Shown: in pieces, positions 8,619 through 16,846 of the stretch
Numbering within the stretch: the stretch's first letter is position 1
Layout of the letters: each line of letters begins with the position of its first letter
Assembly: GCF_000447795.1 (NCBI RefSeq)
Contig: NZ_AUNI01000015.1
Coordinates: 400,189 to 464,188 of the forward strand
DNA: 64,000 nt
Source of the DNA: Bacteriovorax sp. Seq25_V
GTDB lineage: Bacteria > Bdellovibrionota > Bacteriovoracia > Bacteriovoracales > Bacteriovoracaceae
Reading direction: 5' to 3'
Made by a program: the position numbers and the translations under genes
The notes under the pieces: generated by a model
What the model was told of the DNA's origin: nothing
Seen by the model: the letters and a program-made list of their open reading frames with translations, nothing else
Database searches by the model: none

Positions 8619-8660
8619 TAAAAAGCAACATAGGTGCCAAGAAAGTCTCTCTATGTTGCT
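8619..8660 (-). promoter_or_regulatory. Attenuator-like hairpin in leader of the secreted kinase-like gene
   Basis: AGCAACATAG (8624-8633) and CTATGTTGCT (8651-8660) form a perfect 10-bp inverted repeat with a 17-nt loop. Read on the minus strand, the stem is followed by TTTTTA, and the ATG of the kinase-like gene comes within about 11 nt. That is intrinsic-terminator geometry placed before the start codon. The site lies in the divergent region shared with the gene at 8761. Confidence 0.5.
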
Positions 8661-8760
8661 GATTTTATGAGTATCTAGTGTCAGTTTTTTGCGTATTGAA
8701 GAAAGTTTAGACGCTCACTTACTTCTTAAGTCTTGATGAAGCTTAACCGATAAATTTTCT

Positions 8761-10044
8761 ATGTTTTGGATTTTCTTTTCTTCATTTCTTTTCATGATCA
8801 CAGTTCAGGCCCAAGATTATCAATCGAGTCAGTTTGTTCGAGATAAGGGGTGCTATGATGGGTATTGTCTTGCAAATAATTTGTCTGATGTTTTAAAGCT
8901 TTACGGTGATGTCGAAAATGCCATCCAACAAAAGTCTCTCATTGATAATGAAAGGTTTTTAGAATCGATCAGGTCAAAATCAATTTCTTCATCTGAATTA
9001 ATAGAAAAAGCTGACCCATTTTTTGAGTATATATTTCATTTGAAAAACTTTGAGCCTGGAACCTTTGATTCTGAATTTCAAGAGATACTAAGGTCTTGTC
9101 ATGTTGATCAAGCTCGTAAAAGTAACGTGGCCATTGTAAATGAGAGACATATACTGATCGCGAAAACACTCTGTATGAAAGAAAATTTTCAATTTAACAT
9201 TCTTGAATTAGAGAATAATTGTGATCATGTGTTAAAAGACACATTTGAACTTATTGATCTGACTTCTGAATATCCAGGAAGCTTTTCACAAGTGTATGTT
9301 AATAATCTCTTAGAAGATAAGAAATTTGATAATTATATAGTTGAGTTTAATAAAGAGATTGAAAAAATACTTGGAAAAAATTGGAAATCTCAAATTCAAG
9401 AACTAGATAGAACAAGGCCAGAATTACTACCTGAGAAAATTAGAAACTTAGATTTAGGTGCTCTTGCAATTAAAGTTACTGGAAGTAATGAAATGGCAAT
9501 TCGACTCGTCCAAGTACTTATATCTGATCCTGGAGCAAGAGTTATTAAAGAAAAATTTCGAGAGAAGCTTAGAAGAGATGATCTTGAAAGATTTAAAAAA
9601 ATTCGAAATGAATTAAGCGATGATAATATCAATTCTCTAATAGAGCTTAGTGGATTAACAAAAAATGTTTTTGGGATGGACTTTAAGCGTAATTGGTCCA
9701 ATCGAAACTATAAGGCAATTGCGGGAGTGACCCTTGGGTATGAACTTGGTAAGAGAGGACATTCTAAAGAACTTTCAACATGGGCGTCGCAGTTTATAGG
9801 CGAAGCCTATAAAATTAAGAGTCATATTCTTCCTGCGATGAGTAGTGGTAAGAGTATTAAAGGTGATCATCCATATTTCGTAATTGATTCTGCTGCTCAT
9901 TATACTGGTGCAGAACTTGGTCATCAGGTATCACAAGGAAAAGGATTCTCTAAGCAAGAGATGGAAAGTGCAATTAAAATTGGAACTGACAGGTCTGAAG
10001 GCCATTGGAAGCAGATAGAGAAGCTAAAATACTTTCTCGACTAG
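8761..10044 (+). CDS. Secreted hypothetical protein (427 aa)
   Basis: The first about 18 residues form a short signal peptide (MFWIFFSSFLFMITVQA, cleavage before QDYQ). The mature protein is mostly helical and charged, with scattered cysteines (GCYDGYC near residue 31, SCH near 121, LCM near 139, NCDH near 155) that could pair in disulfides. A motif VIDSAAHYTGAELGHQV lies near residues 375-390. No family is recognised. The start has no clear ribosome binding site; nothing better was seen nearby. The gene is divergent from the secreted kinase-like gene. Confidence 0.62.
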   Translation: MFWIFFSSFLFMITVQAQDYQSSQFVRDKGCYDGYCLANNLSDVLKLYGDVENAIQQKSLIDNERFLESIRSKSISSSELIEKADPFFEYIFHLKNFEPGTFDSEFQEILRSCHVDQARKSNVAIVNERHILIAKTLCMKENFQFNILELENNCDHVLKDTFELIDLTSEYPGSFSQVYVNNLLEDKKFDNYIVEFNKEIEKILGKNWKSQIQELDRTRPELLPEKIRNLDLGALAIKVTGSNEMAIRLVQVLISDPGARVIKEKFREKLRRDDLERFKKIRNELSDDNINSLIELSGLTKNVFGMDFKRNWSNRNYKAIAGVTLGYELGKRGHSKELSTWASQFIGEAYKIKSHILPAMSSGKSIKGDHPYFVIDSAAHYTGAELGHQVSQGKGFSKQEMESAIKIGTDRSEGHWKQIEKLKYFLD

Positions 10045-10084
10045 TTAAGACGATATGAATTCAGATTTCATCCACTTCGAACAA

Positions 10085-10921
10085 CTACTTAATACTAAGC
10101 TTCTTATCCGCTTTGATCTCAAACTTCATTTCATTATTTCTTCCCGGAGCAAGAAGAATAATTTTTGAAGCCACTAGTTGTAGACCATCTTCGTGTGAGT
10201 TAAATGAACCGTAGCGAGGGTCTCCCATAATGGCGTGTCCGATATGATCAAAATGAATTCTTAGTTGGTGCTTCTTACCAGTAATTAATAGGGCCTCAAC
10301 AAGAGTTTGCCCGTTCTTTCTTTCAAGAACTTTGTACTCCGTAACAGCTTCCTTTCCATCAATATCAAAACGAATTTCCCCTGAGTCTTTTTCAAGTTCG
10401 CCTTTAAGGACTGCTTGATAGTACTTATGAACTTTCCTCTCTCTTATTTGTTCACTAAAGTAGCGAGCAATTTTCTTATTATAAGCAATGATCATAAGTC
10501 CTGACGTTTCTCTATCAAGGCGGTGAACAAGCAGACCTGGACGATTAATCTTCTTTTCCACAAGTCTTAAAATCGAATACTGATCACCATACTTTGTTCC
10601 CTGTGAAAGAAGTCCGGCCGGCTTATACCAAATTCCCCAGTTATGAGTGTCGTGAATACACTCAACTAATTCCATATCAAATGGTTTAATATTTGGATCG
10701 TGATAAACACGAACTCTTGTTCCTGCTTCGAGATCACCCTTGATTTTTCGAAATCGATTCTCTCCCTTTTCATCCACAACCCAAACGGCCCCGGCATTGA
10801 AAAGTTTTTTAATCACCATTTTTGAAAGTTTTGTATTTTCTGCAAGAAATTCTAGTGCTGGAGTTTTTTCATTTACTGCATAAGAGTAAATCTTTTTTTT
10901 GTGTTCAACTGCTTGATTCAT
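10085..10921 (-). CDS. RluA-family pseudouridine synthase
   Basis: The 278-residue enzyme isomerises specific uridines to pseudouridine in rRNA or tRNA. The catalytic aspartate lies in the family motif LLVHRLDRETSGLMIIAYN (about residues 135-153). A probable S4-type RNA-binding segment is at residues 20-75, and KKHQLRIHFDHIGHAIMGDPRYG is the usual C-terminal signature region. The target base cannot be assigned from sequence alone. Its ATGA start overlaps the stop of the upstream ceramidase-like gene by 4 nt, so it is the last gene of a three-gene operon. Confidence 0.9.
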   Translation of the reverse strand: MNQAVEHKKKIYSYAVNEKTPALEFLAENTKLSKMVIKKLFNAGAVWVVDEKGENRFRKIKGDLEAGTRVRVYHDPNIKPFDMELVECIHDTHNWGIWYKPAGLLSQGTKYGDQYSILRLVEKKINRPGLLVHRLDRETSGLMIIAYNKKIARYFSEQIRERKVHKYYQAVLKGELEKDSGEIRFDIDGKEAVTEYKVLERKNGQTLVEALLITGKKHQLRIHFDHIGHAIMGDPRYGSFNSHEDGLQLVASKIILLAPGRNNEMKFEIKADKKLSIK

Positions 10922-11571
10922 TTATATTCCTTAAAAAACTTATATTGTTCATATAGTGCAACAGCAACGAGTAGGTGCCATATGCTATGTCCATGTGTGT
11001 AGATATTATTGTAGCAAAACACTTTTTGACGATCTAAAATAAAGCAAGCTCCACCTAAAATGATAAGTAAAACAGCACGAAAGAAGCGGACAATATTTTT
11101 CCTTGTTGGTCTATGTTGATTGAGCTTAAATCCAATTGCGATTACTGCGGGTATAAAATATCCCGCAAAAACACCAACTGGATTGTGAGGGAAAAAGTAT
11201 ATCCCTAGAGTCGAAAGTATTGTGAGTCCAATCAATGTAAGGAAGAAAGTTAAATTCGATTTTTTTTTGAAATAGAGATAGCTTAAGGTCCATGAAATAA
11301 TGGCAAAGATTGAACCAAAATCAAAAAAATTTGAAATAAGTATAAATGAGCTATGTAAAAAAATACTAGAAAAACCTAAGACTATAAAAAGTCCAAGCAA
11401 TACTCGTAAATGAAAATCTTTCTCTGAACGAATATAGAAGAGTCCAAGTATGATGAAAGGCAAGCTCGTCAGAACGGCTATTGGTTGTAGTATTAGATGC
11501 TCAAATCTCATCGGTTCACAATTACAGTTTTGTGGAAAGCACTTGAGACGTTCGAAATCATTCCAATTCAC
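10918..11571 (-). CDS. CREST/alkaline-ceramidase-like membrane hydrolase
   Basis: About 217 residues with roughly seven membrane helices. The pattern suits the CREST superfamily of metal-dependent membrane hydrolases (alkaline ceramidases, PAQR, Per1): an N-terminal CFPQNCNCEP segment before the first helix, SSIFLHSSF with a His in helix 3, DFGSIF with an Asp, and GHSIWHLL with two His in the last helix. Such proteins hydrolyse amide or ester bonds of lipids. The start is the GTG at 11571: AAGGGT sits 8 nt before it and it overlaps the preceding TGA by 4 nt. The longer frame to 11622 would overlap the upstream gene without benefit. Confidence 0.68.
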   Translation of the reverse strand: MNWNDFERLKCFPQNCNCEPMRFEHLILQPIAVLTSLPFIILGLFYIRSEKDFHLRVLLGLFIVLGFSSIFLHSSFILISNFFDFGSIFAIISWTLSYLYFKKKSNLTFFLTLIGLTILSTLGIYFFPHNPVGVFAGYFIPAVIAIGFKLNQHRPTRKNIVRFFRAVLLIILGGACFILDRQKVFCYNNIYTHGHSIWHLLVAVALYEQYKFFKEYK

Positions 11572-11879
11572 GAGCGAAGACCCTTGTAATGGGGACAACC
11601 CGCACAGCCACTTTGGCAGCAAGAATCAAAGTCATCTTCTTCATGAGAGTTAAACGCAAGAGATTTTGGTTTTAATACATTCTCATAACCACTGAGTTCT
11701 ACAGATTCATAAAGCTCTGGAGCCTCAGCGGGAGATGGTAGTGTTTCAAGCATGAGGCCTAATTTATATGAGTGGGCCTCGTTCTGATTATCACAAAATA
11801 AATAGTATTTTCCGCCACTTACGCTAAGAAGCAGACAATTTTCTTTATCATGTAGATCAATAAGTTTATATTCAGTCAT
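11568..11879 (-). CDS. Small protein with C-terminal Cys-rich zinc-like motif
   Basis: A 103-residue protein with a small alpha/beta body and a C-terminal CCQSGCAGCPHYKG motif, similar to the short Cys-rich tail of DUF5522-like proteins and probably a metal site. The ATG at 11879 is preferred to a GTG six codons upstream because AAGAAG lies 7 nt before it. It is the first gene of the operon with the ceramidase-like gene and the RluA gene, linked by 4-nt overlaps. Function is unknown. It is divergent from the radical SAM gene, with only 47 bp between starts. Confidence 0.6.
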   Translation of the reverse strand: MTEYKLIDLHDKENCLLLSVSGGKYYLFCDNQNEAHSYKLGLMLETLPSPAEAPELYESVELSGYENVLKPKSLAFNSHEEDDFDSCCQSGCAGCPHYKGLRS

Positions 11880-11926
11880 AAGGACACTTCTTAGCACAAA
11901 ATGCTGTTTTTTATAAGGAAATATCG

Positions 11927-12829
11927 ATGTTTTATAACTTTCCTGTAAATTATATTGAGCCTGTTTTTAGGCCGCCATCAGAAGGAAAGAGCTTTCTTTT
12001 GCAGGTCACTATTGGTTGCTCAAACAACCGTTGCACCTACTGTAACATGTATCGCTCTAAATCTTATTCAGAACGCACTAAAGAGGAAATTTCTTCAGAC
12101 ATCAAGAAGGCTTCTGCCTATTTTCAAAAAGTTGGCTACCTTCCAGAGAAGGCCTTTCTCTGTGACGGTGATGCCCTCGGTGCAAGTTTTGAACTTCTAT
12201 GCTTTACCCTTGATGAAATTAAGCGCGAAATGCCATTTATTAAGAAGGTTGGCGTCTACGCGACAGCACAGAATATGATCGAAAAGACCTATGAGGAGCT
12301 TGTTACACTTCGCCAAAAAGGCCTAGGGATCGCTTATCTTGGAATGGAGTCGGGTTGTGATAAGGTTTTACACCTTATCGTCAAGGGTAACAACCAAGAG
12401 GAAATGATCACAGGGAGTCAGAAGTTAATGGATAGTGGTATTGAACTTTCCGTGATCTGTATGCTTGGAGTGGGAGGCGAGAAATTCACTGAAAGTCATA
12501 TTGCGGAAACGGCGAAGGCCCTAAGCCTCATTTCTCCTCAATATCTTTCATTCCTCACAACAATGGCCGTTGATGGCACTCCTTACGCACGCATGGTGAA
12601 GCAGGGCTTTAAAATGCTAACGACGAAGAAATTGCTTTTTGAGATGAAGGAAATCTTAAGACTTGCTCGCTTTAACAAAAATGTTTTATTTAGAACTAAC
12701 CACGTTTCAAATATGTATCCTGTTGGTGGGACATTACCTCACGACCAAAACGCGATAGTCGATCAGGTCGAGAAATGGTACACTAGTACACCAGAGGGGA
12801 CATATCCTCCGAAACCATCACATATGTAG
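11927..12829 (+). CDS. Radical SAM protein
   Basis: A 300-residue radical SAM enzyme. The [4Fe-4S] cluster motif is GCSNNRCTYCNMY near residues 31-43, a CX4CX2C spacing used by an Elp3/HemN-like subfamily instead of the common CX3CX2C. Downstream are the GGE-like stretch (LCDGDAL), GLGIAYLGMESGCDKVL and a TIM-barrel body that ends without an extra cluster domain. It should cleave S-adenosylmethionine to start radical chemistry on an unknown substrate. It probably forms an operon with the DUF2489 gene and lgt (gaps of 9 nt and -1 nt). Confidence 0.85.
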   Translation: MFYNFPVNYIEPVFRPPSEGKSFLLQVTIGCSNNRCTYCNMYRSKSYSERTKEEISSDIKKASAYFQKVGYLPEKAFLCDGDALGASFELLCFTLDEIKREMPFIKKVGVYATAQNMIEKTYEELVTLRQKGLGIAYLGMESGCDKVLHLIVKGNNQEEMITGSQKLMDSGIELSVICMLGVGGEKFTESHIAETAKALSLISPQYLSFLTTMAVDGTPYARMVKQGFKMLTTKKLLFEMKEILRLARFNKNVLFRTNHVSNMYPVGGTLPHDQNAIVDQVEKWYTSTPEGTYPPKPSHM

Positions 12830-12838
12830 AGATATTTT

Positions 12839-13303
12839 ATGACTCAAAATGAATTTTATATTTATAGTGCTATTCTTGTTGTTATTATTTTCGCTCTTTC
12901 AATCGCTGTCAGCTTTTACTACGTAAAACTTCAAAAAATTAAGAAGGTGAGAGATGAGTACGTTAAAGAGCTACAAAAAAATGAACAAGAAAGACATGAC
13001 TATATCTTTGATAGTATTCGCACAATTTGCATGGCGTATACCCAAGATCAAGTCGAGGCCAGTGAAGCGTGTATTCGTCTAAGAATGCTAATTGATCGCA
13101 ATGAGCTTATTGAAAATGAGAAGTATCCAACTATCTTTGCGATGTATGAAAAACTTAAACACTTCAAAACTCACGAAGTTCGAAATGCCCTAAGTTCGAA
13201 AGAAAAATTTGCAGAGGATAAGGAGCGTTATCAAGTAGAAGAGGACTTCAAGGAACTCTTCGCTCATGAATGTAAGCTTCTTCTTGAGGAAGTGAATTCT
13301 TAA
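12839..13303 (+). CDS. DUF2489 membrane-anchored protein
   Basis: A 154-residue protein with one N-terminal transmembrane helix (IYSAILVVIIFALSIAVSF, residues 8-26) and a cytosolic helical domain. The helical domain carries the DUF2489 pattern: SIRTICMAYTQDQVEASEACIRLRMLID. The family's function is unknown. The last base of its TAA is the first base of the lgt ATG (TAATG), so the genes are translationally coupled. Confidence 0.72.
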   Translation: MTQNEFYIYSAILVVIIFALSIAVSFYYVKLQKIKKVRDEYVKELQKNEQERHDYIFDSIRTICMAYTQDQVEASEACIRLRMLIDRNELIENEKYPTIFAMYEKLKHFKTHEVRNALSSKEKFAEDKERYQVEEDFKELFAHECKLLLEEVNS

Positions 13304-14073
13304 TGAGCTACTATGTTCATAACTTAAGCCCAATCGCTTTCCATCTCTTTGGGATGCCCTTTGCGTGGTACTGGTTGGTTTATTTTTGTGGATATTTCTG
13401 GGTTCTCTATTCTTTAAAATTAATCAAGCAAGAGTCCCATCAAATTAGCGCCGTTGATTTTCAAAATTATCTCTTCATCGGTTTTTTCTCAATGCTTCTT
13501 GGAGGAAAATTCTTTTATATTCTTTTTTATAATCTAAGCTATTACGTTGAAGAGCCTTCACGCATCTTTAAAATTTGGGAAGGTGGTATGAGCTTTCACG
13601 GTGCCATCATTGGAAGCTGTGCTTGGACTTTTATTTACGCAAAAATTAAGAAGATCTCTTTTTGGAAACTTACCGATCTCGTCGTGACATCTGTCCCTCT
13701 GGTACTTCTCTTTGGAAGACTCGCAAACTTTATAAATGGAGAGTTAGCGGGAAGGATTTCAACACTTCCCTGGGCGGTGGTTTTTCCACGATATGCTGAC
13801 GGACTAGCAAGGCACCCGTCTCAAATCTATGAGGCCATGCTTGAAGGAGCTGTTTTATTTATGATCATGTGGCGAGGAAGAAAATTTCTTTCTGAAGCTG
13901 GAAGACAGAGTGTTCGCTTCTTATTTTTCTACGGACTGTTCAGATTTATTTGCGAATTTTTTAGAGCACCTGATATACAAATTGGCTACATCGCAGGTCT
14001 TACAATTGGCCAGTTCTACTGCCTGGCCATGATGCTTATCGCTTTTGTGATTTTTACGCGGTCGAGAACTTAG
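13303..14073 (+). CDS. lgt: Prolipoprotein diacylglyceryl transferase
   Basis: The 256-residue inner-membrane enzyme moves diacylglycerol from phosphatidylglycerol to the lipobox cysteine of prolipoproteins, the first step of lipoprotein maturation. About seven hydrophobic helices are visible. The Lgt signature is intact: GRLANFINGELAGR near residues 146-159, followed by PWAVVFP and RHPSQIYEAMLEG. Length is slightly short of the E. coli enzyme but typical for the family. Several genes in this window carry lipoboxes it would serve (18922-19236, 49209-50720). Its stop overlaps that of the convergent zinc-ribbon gene by 4 nt. Confidence 0.95.
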   Translation: MSYYVHNLSPIAFHLFGMPFAWYWLVYFCGYFWVLYSLKLIKQESHQISAVDFQNYLFIGFFSMLLGGKFFYILFYNLSYYVEEPSRIFKIWEGGMSFHGAIIGSCAWTFIYAKIKKISFWKLTDLVVTSVPLVLLFGRLANFINGELAGRISTLPWAVVFPRYADGLARHPSQIYEAMLEGAVLFMIMWRGRKFLSEAGRQSVRFLFFYGLFRFICEFFRAPDIQIGYIAGLTIGQFYCLAMMLIAFVIFTRSRT

Positions 14074-14300
14074 AAGCTCTTCTTTTTTGGAGGATGCTTC
14101 GCGGCCTTGTCATTAATGGCCTGCTCATACTGTTTTAATAGTTCTGGGTCGATTTCATTAACTTCAACTTTTCTGTAACTCTTTCTTGAATTAACCATTT
14201 CATCACACTTGTGTGTTGTCCCATCAGACTCCACAGGAACGTTCTTACGCCCATCCTTCATCCACGTGATTTCTCTATTACAAAAACGACACTTTGCCAT
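14070..14300 (-). CDS. Zinc-ribbon-like small protein
   Basis: A 76-residue protein with one apparent metal site: CRFCNREITW (two Cys) near the N-terminus and THKCDEM (His and Cys) about 28 residues later, a one-finger ribbon of CXXC...HXC type. A lysine-rich tail follows (KHPPKKKSF). The ATG at 14300 is chosen over one ten codons upstream because GGGAG sits 5 nt before it. The function is unknown; such proteins are often small nucleic-acid or protein adaptors. Confidence 0.6.
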   Translation of the reverse strand: MAKCRFCNREITWMKDGRKNVPVESDGTTHKCDEMVNSRKSYRKVEVNEIDPELLKQYEQAINDKAAKHPPKKKSF

Positions 14301-14459
14301 ATTCTCTCCCTTAAATTGAAGGGCCATCATAGATTGATTTTGGCGAAATTTACAGTGAAAATTCTCGGCCTATTTATATGCAGTGTGTCCCAAAGTTGAC
14401 TGGTACAATTACTGGATTTGATGTATCCTATCCCAGATTATTTTTAGGAGATTTTAAAG

Positions 14460-15731
14460 ATGTTAGACATTAAATTTTTGAGAGAAAATACTGAGTTAAT
14501 GAAGAAGGTAATTGAGAACAAAAGGATTGGTCTCGACCTTGATGAATTACTTAAAATTGATAGTGAACTTCTTGAACTTGGAAAAGAATTACAAGAACTT
14601 CAAACTCAAAGAAATGTAACATCAAAAAAAATCCCAACAGCTTCACCAGATGAAAGACCAGCATTAATTGAAGCCGGAAAAGAGATTGGAAATAAGATTA
14701 AAGATATTCAACCAAGAGTTTCTGAACTTGAAGAAAGTCTTAAGCAACTTATGTATCTTGTGCCACAAATTCCATCTTCAAAAGCTCCACTTGGAAAAGA
14801 TGATAGTGACAACGTAGAAGTTAAAAAGCACGGAGATCTTCCAAAATTTGATTTTGAACCACTTGATCACGTACAAATTCTTGAAAAACAAAATTGGGCA
14901 GAATTTGAAAAAGTCGCAAAGGTTTGTGGATCAAGAAGTTACTCCCTTAGAAATGAAATGGTACTTCTAGAAATGGCCCTACACCGAATGGCCCTTGATA
15001 AATTATTAGATAAAGGTTTCACACTTGTTTCAGCCCCATCGATGGCAAGAGAACAAGCACTATTTGGAACGGGTCACTTCCCAACAGGACGTGATCAGGC
15101 CTACTACGTACCTGAGCATGACATCTATCTTTCAGGAACAGCTGAAGTTCAACTTAATAGTTTTCACATGGATGAAATCCTTGATGAAAAAGACCTTCCA
15201 ATTCTTTACGCAGGTTATTCACCATGTTTTAGATCAGAGGCGGGAAGTTATGGACGTGATGTAAGAGGACTTATTAGAGTTCACCAATTTAATAAAACTG
15301 AGCAGTATATTATTTGTAAAAATGATGAAGCAGAATCAGAGAAGTGGCATCAAATGCTTTTAACAACTGCTGAAGAAATTTGCCAGGAACTAAACCTTCC
15401 ATACCGTATTGTTGAATGTTGTACTGGAGACATGGGAGCAGGGAAGCATAGAATGTTTGATATTGAGTGTTGGGTACCTAGTGAGAGCAAGTACCGTGAG
15501 ACTCACTCATGTTCAGCACTTCATGACTGGCAATCAAGAAGAACAAATACAAGATACCGTGACAGTGAAGGAAAAGTTCAATTTGTTCACACTTTAAATA
15601 ATACGGCCGTGGCAACACCAAGAATCCTAGTTCCTTTCCTAGAAAACCATCAGCAAAAAGATGGGACAATCTTTGTTCCTGAAAAGTTAAGACCATACCT
15701 ATCTGGTCGTACAGTTCTTGGTAAAGCATAA
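14460..15731 (+). CDS. serS: Seryl-tRNA synthetase
   Basis: The 423-residue class II synthetase charges tRNA-Ser with serine. An N-terminal two-helix coiled coil (about residues 30-100) contacts the long variable arm. Motif 2 is FRSEAGSYGRDVRGLIRVHQF, near residue 260, and motif 3 is NNTAVATPRILVPFLEN, near residue 380. TAGGAG lies about 9 nt before the ATG. The gene is alone, with a hairpin after its stop. Confidence 0.97.
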   Translation: MLDIKFLRENTELMKKVIENKRIGLDLDELLKIDSELLELGKELQELQTQRNVTSKKIPTASPDERPALIEAGKEIGNKIKDIQPRVSELEESLKQLMYLVPQIPSSKAPLGKDDSDNVEVKKHGDLPKFDFEPLDHVQILEKQNWAEFEKVAKVCGSRSYSLRNEMVLLEMALHRMALDKLLDKGFTLVSAPSMAREQALFGTGHFPTGRDQAYYVPEHDIYLSGTAEVQLNSFHMDEILDEKDLPILYAGYSPCFRSEAGSYGRDVRGLIRVHQFNKTEQYIICKNDEAESEKWHQMLLTTAEEICQELNLPYRIVECCTGDMGAGKHRMFDIECWVPSESKYRETHSCSALHDWQSRRTNTRYRDSEGKVQFVHTLNNTAVATPRILVPFLENHQQKDGTIFVPEKLRPYLSGRTVLGKA

Positions 15732-15750
15732 TTCTAACTACTTAAAATCA

Positions 15751-15785
15751 TTGCTCTCTTGGGAAAACAAGAGGGCAAAAATTAA
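15751..15785 (+). terminator. Terminator-like hairpin after serS
   Basis: TTGCTCTCTTG (15751-15761) pairs over 11 bp with CAAGAGGGCAA (15768-15778), with one T-G wobble and the loop GGAAAA. The sequence after the stem is A/T-rich without a long T-run, so efficiency is uncertain. Confidence 0.6.
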
Positions 15786-15845
15786 TTCACTCAACTATTT
15801 TTCGTTTAGAGCCGAAAAGCGTTTATAATGTAATTCGGAGTAACT

Positions 15846-16190
15846 ATGGAATTTGATAGTAAAGAATTGACCATGATGTTTGGAGATGACCAAGAGATCT
15901 TCTTTGAGATTTTTGGTGACTTCGAGCAATCACTAGATGAGATGCTAGGTGAAATTAGCAGTGCAATTGAAGCGAAAAATGCTGAGGCGCTACAAATTTC
16001 AGCACACACTTTTAAAGGTGTCCTTTCAACTTTTTGTGCTCTTGAAAGTAAAGAGCTTGCTTTTGAACTGGAGCAAATGGGGAGAGCTGGAAGCTTTGAT
16101 GGTGCAGTGGAGAAGTTTGAAAAGCTTAAAGAATATTCTGTGAAATTAATCGCTTCTTTGAAATCGTTTCAATTTTCACAAGCTGCTTAA
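15846..16190 (+). CDS. Hpt-domain histidine phosphotransfer protein
   Basis: The 114 residues form a single helical-bundle Hpt domain. The phospho-accepting histidine is His54 in ISAHTFKGVLSTFCA, the typical A-H-x-x-K-G-x-x-x-x-F pattern. Such proteins carry phosphate between receiver domains and have no kinase activity of their own. The next gene, 20 nt on, is a receiver protein that is a natural partner. GGAG lies close before the ATG. Its hybrid kinase is not within a few genes, so the phosphate source must be elsewhere. Confidence 0.85.
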   Translation: MEFDSKELTMMFGDDQEIFFEIFGDFEQSLDEMLGEISSAIEAKNAEALQISAHTFKGVLSTFCALESKELAFELEQMGRAGSFDGAVEKFEKLKEYSVKLIASLKSFQFSQAA

Positions 16191-16210
16191 TTACAAAACT
16201 AGGATAGTAA

Positions 16211-16846
16211 ATGAGAATTTTAGTTGTCGATGACGACAGAATAAATAACAAGATGATTTGCAAGAAACTTGAAAAGCGTGGCTTCGAAGTTGTTGAAGCA
16301 TTCAACGGCCACGAGTGCTTAGAAGCTGTTGAGAATAAGCAAATCGACCTTGTTCTTTTAGATATTATGATGCCAGATATGTTTGGAAGTGATGTTCTTG
16401 TTGAGCTTAGGAAGAATTACTCGGCATTCGAACTACCGATTATAATGGTTACAGGAAAAAGTGAAACAGAAGATATTGTAGAGTGCTTAAGAGCCGGGGC
16501 GAACGATTATATTGTCAAACCGATTAATATCGAAGTTGCACTTGCTCGAATTTCTGCTCAACTAACTTTAAAGAAAATGCATCATGAGAACCTTTCAAAG
16601 GCCGAGCTTGAAACTGCTCAGGCAATGATTGTGACATATAATCATGAAATCAATAATCCCCTTACAATTGCTCTTGGACTTCTTGGAAGAGTGAAAGGTG
16701 AGGAGAATTTAGAAAATGTAGCTAAGATTAGCGATGCTCTTTTTAGAATTGTCGACATTGTCAAAAAGATTCAACAAATTTCAAATGAGACTCAGTTGAA
16801 GCATTCAAGTTATACTGATCAAGAAAAAATGATTAAATTAAAGTAG
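16211..16846 (+). CDS. Response regulator with a histidine-box helix and no ATPase domain
   Basis: Residues 1-120 are a complete CheY-like receiver: acidic pair at residues 7-8, phospho-acceptor Asp51 in LLDIMMPD, and Lys in YIVKPI near residue 103. Residues 135-200 form a helix carrying NHEINNPLTIALGLL, a good match to the HisKA dimerisation box with His145, followed by helical sequence to residue 211. No N, G1 or G2 ATP-binding motifs follow, so it cannot phosphorylate itself as a normal kinase would. It could be a phosphotransfer hub between the adjacent Hpt protein and another partner. Its end overlaps the convergent GNAT by 9 nt. Confidence 0.75.
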   Translation: MRILVVDDDRINNKMICKKLEKRGFEVVEAFNGHECLEAVENKQIDLVLLDIMMPDMFGSDVLVELRKNYSAFELPIIMVTGKSETEDIVECLRAGANDYIVKPINIEVALARISAQLTLKKMHHENLSKAELETAQAMIVTYNHEINNPLTIALGLLGRVKGEENLENVAKISDALFRIVDIVKKIQQISNETQLKHSSYTDQEKMIKLK

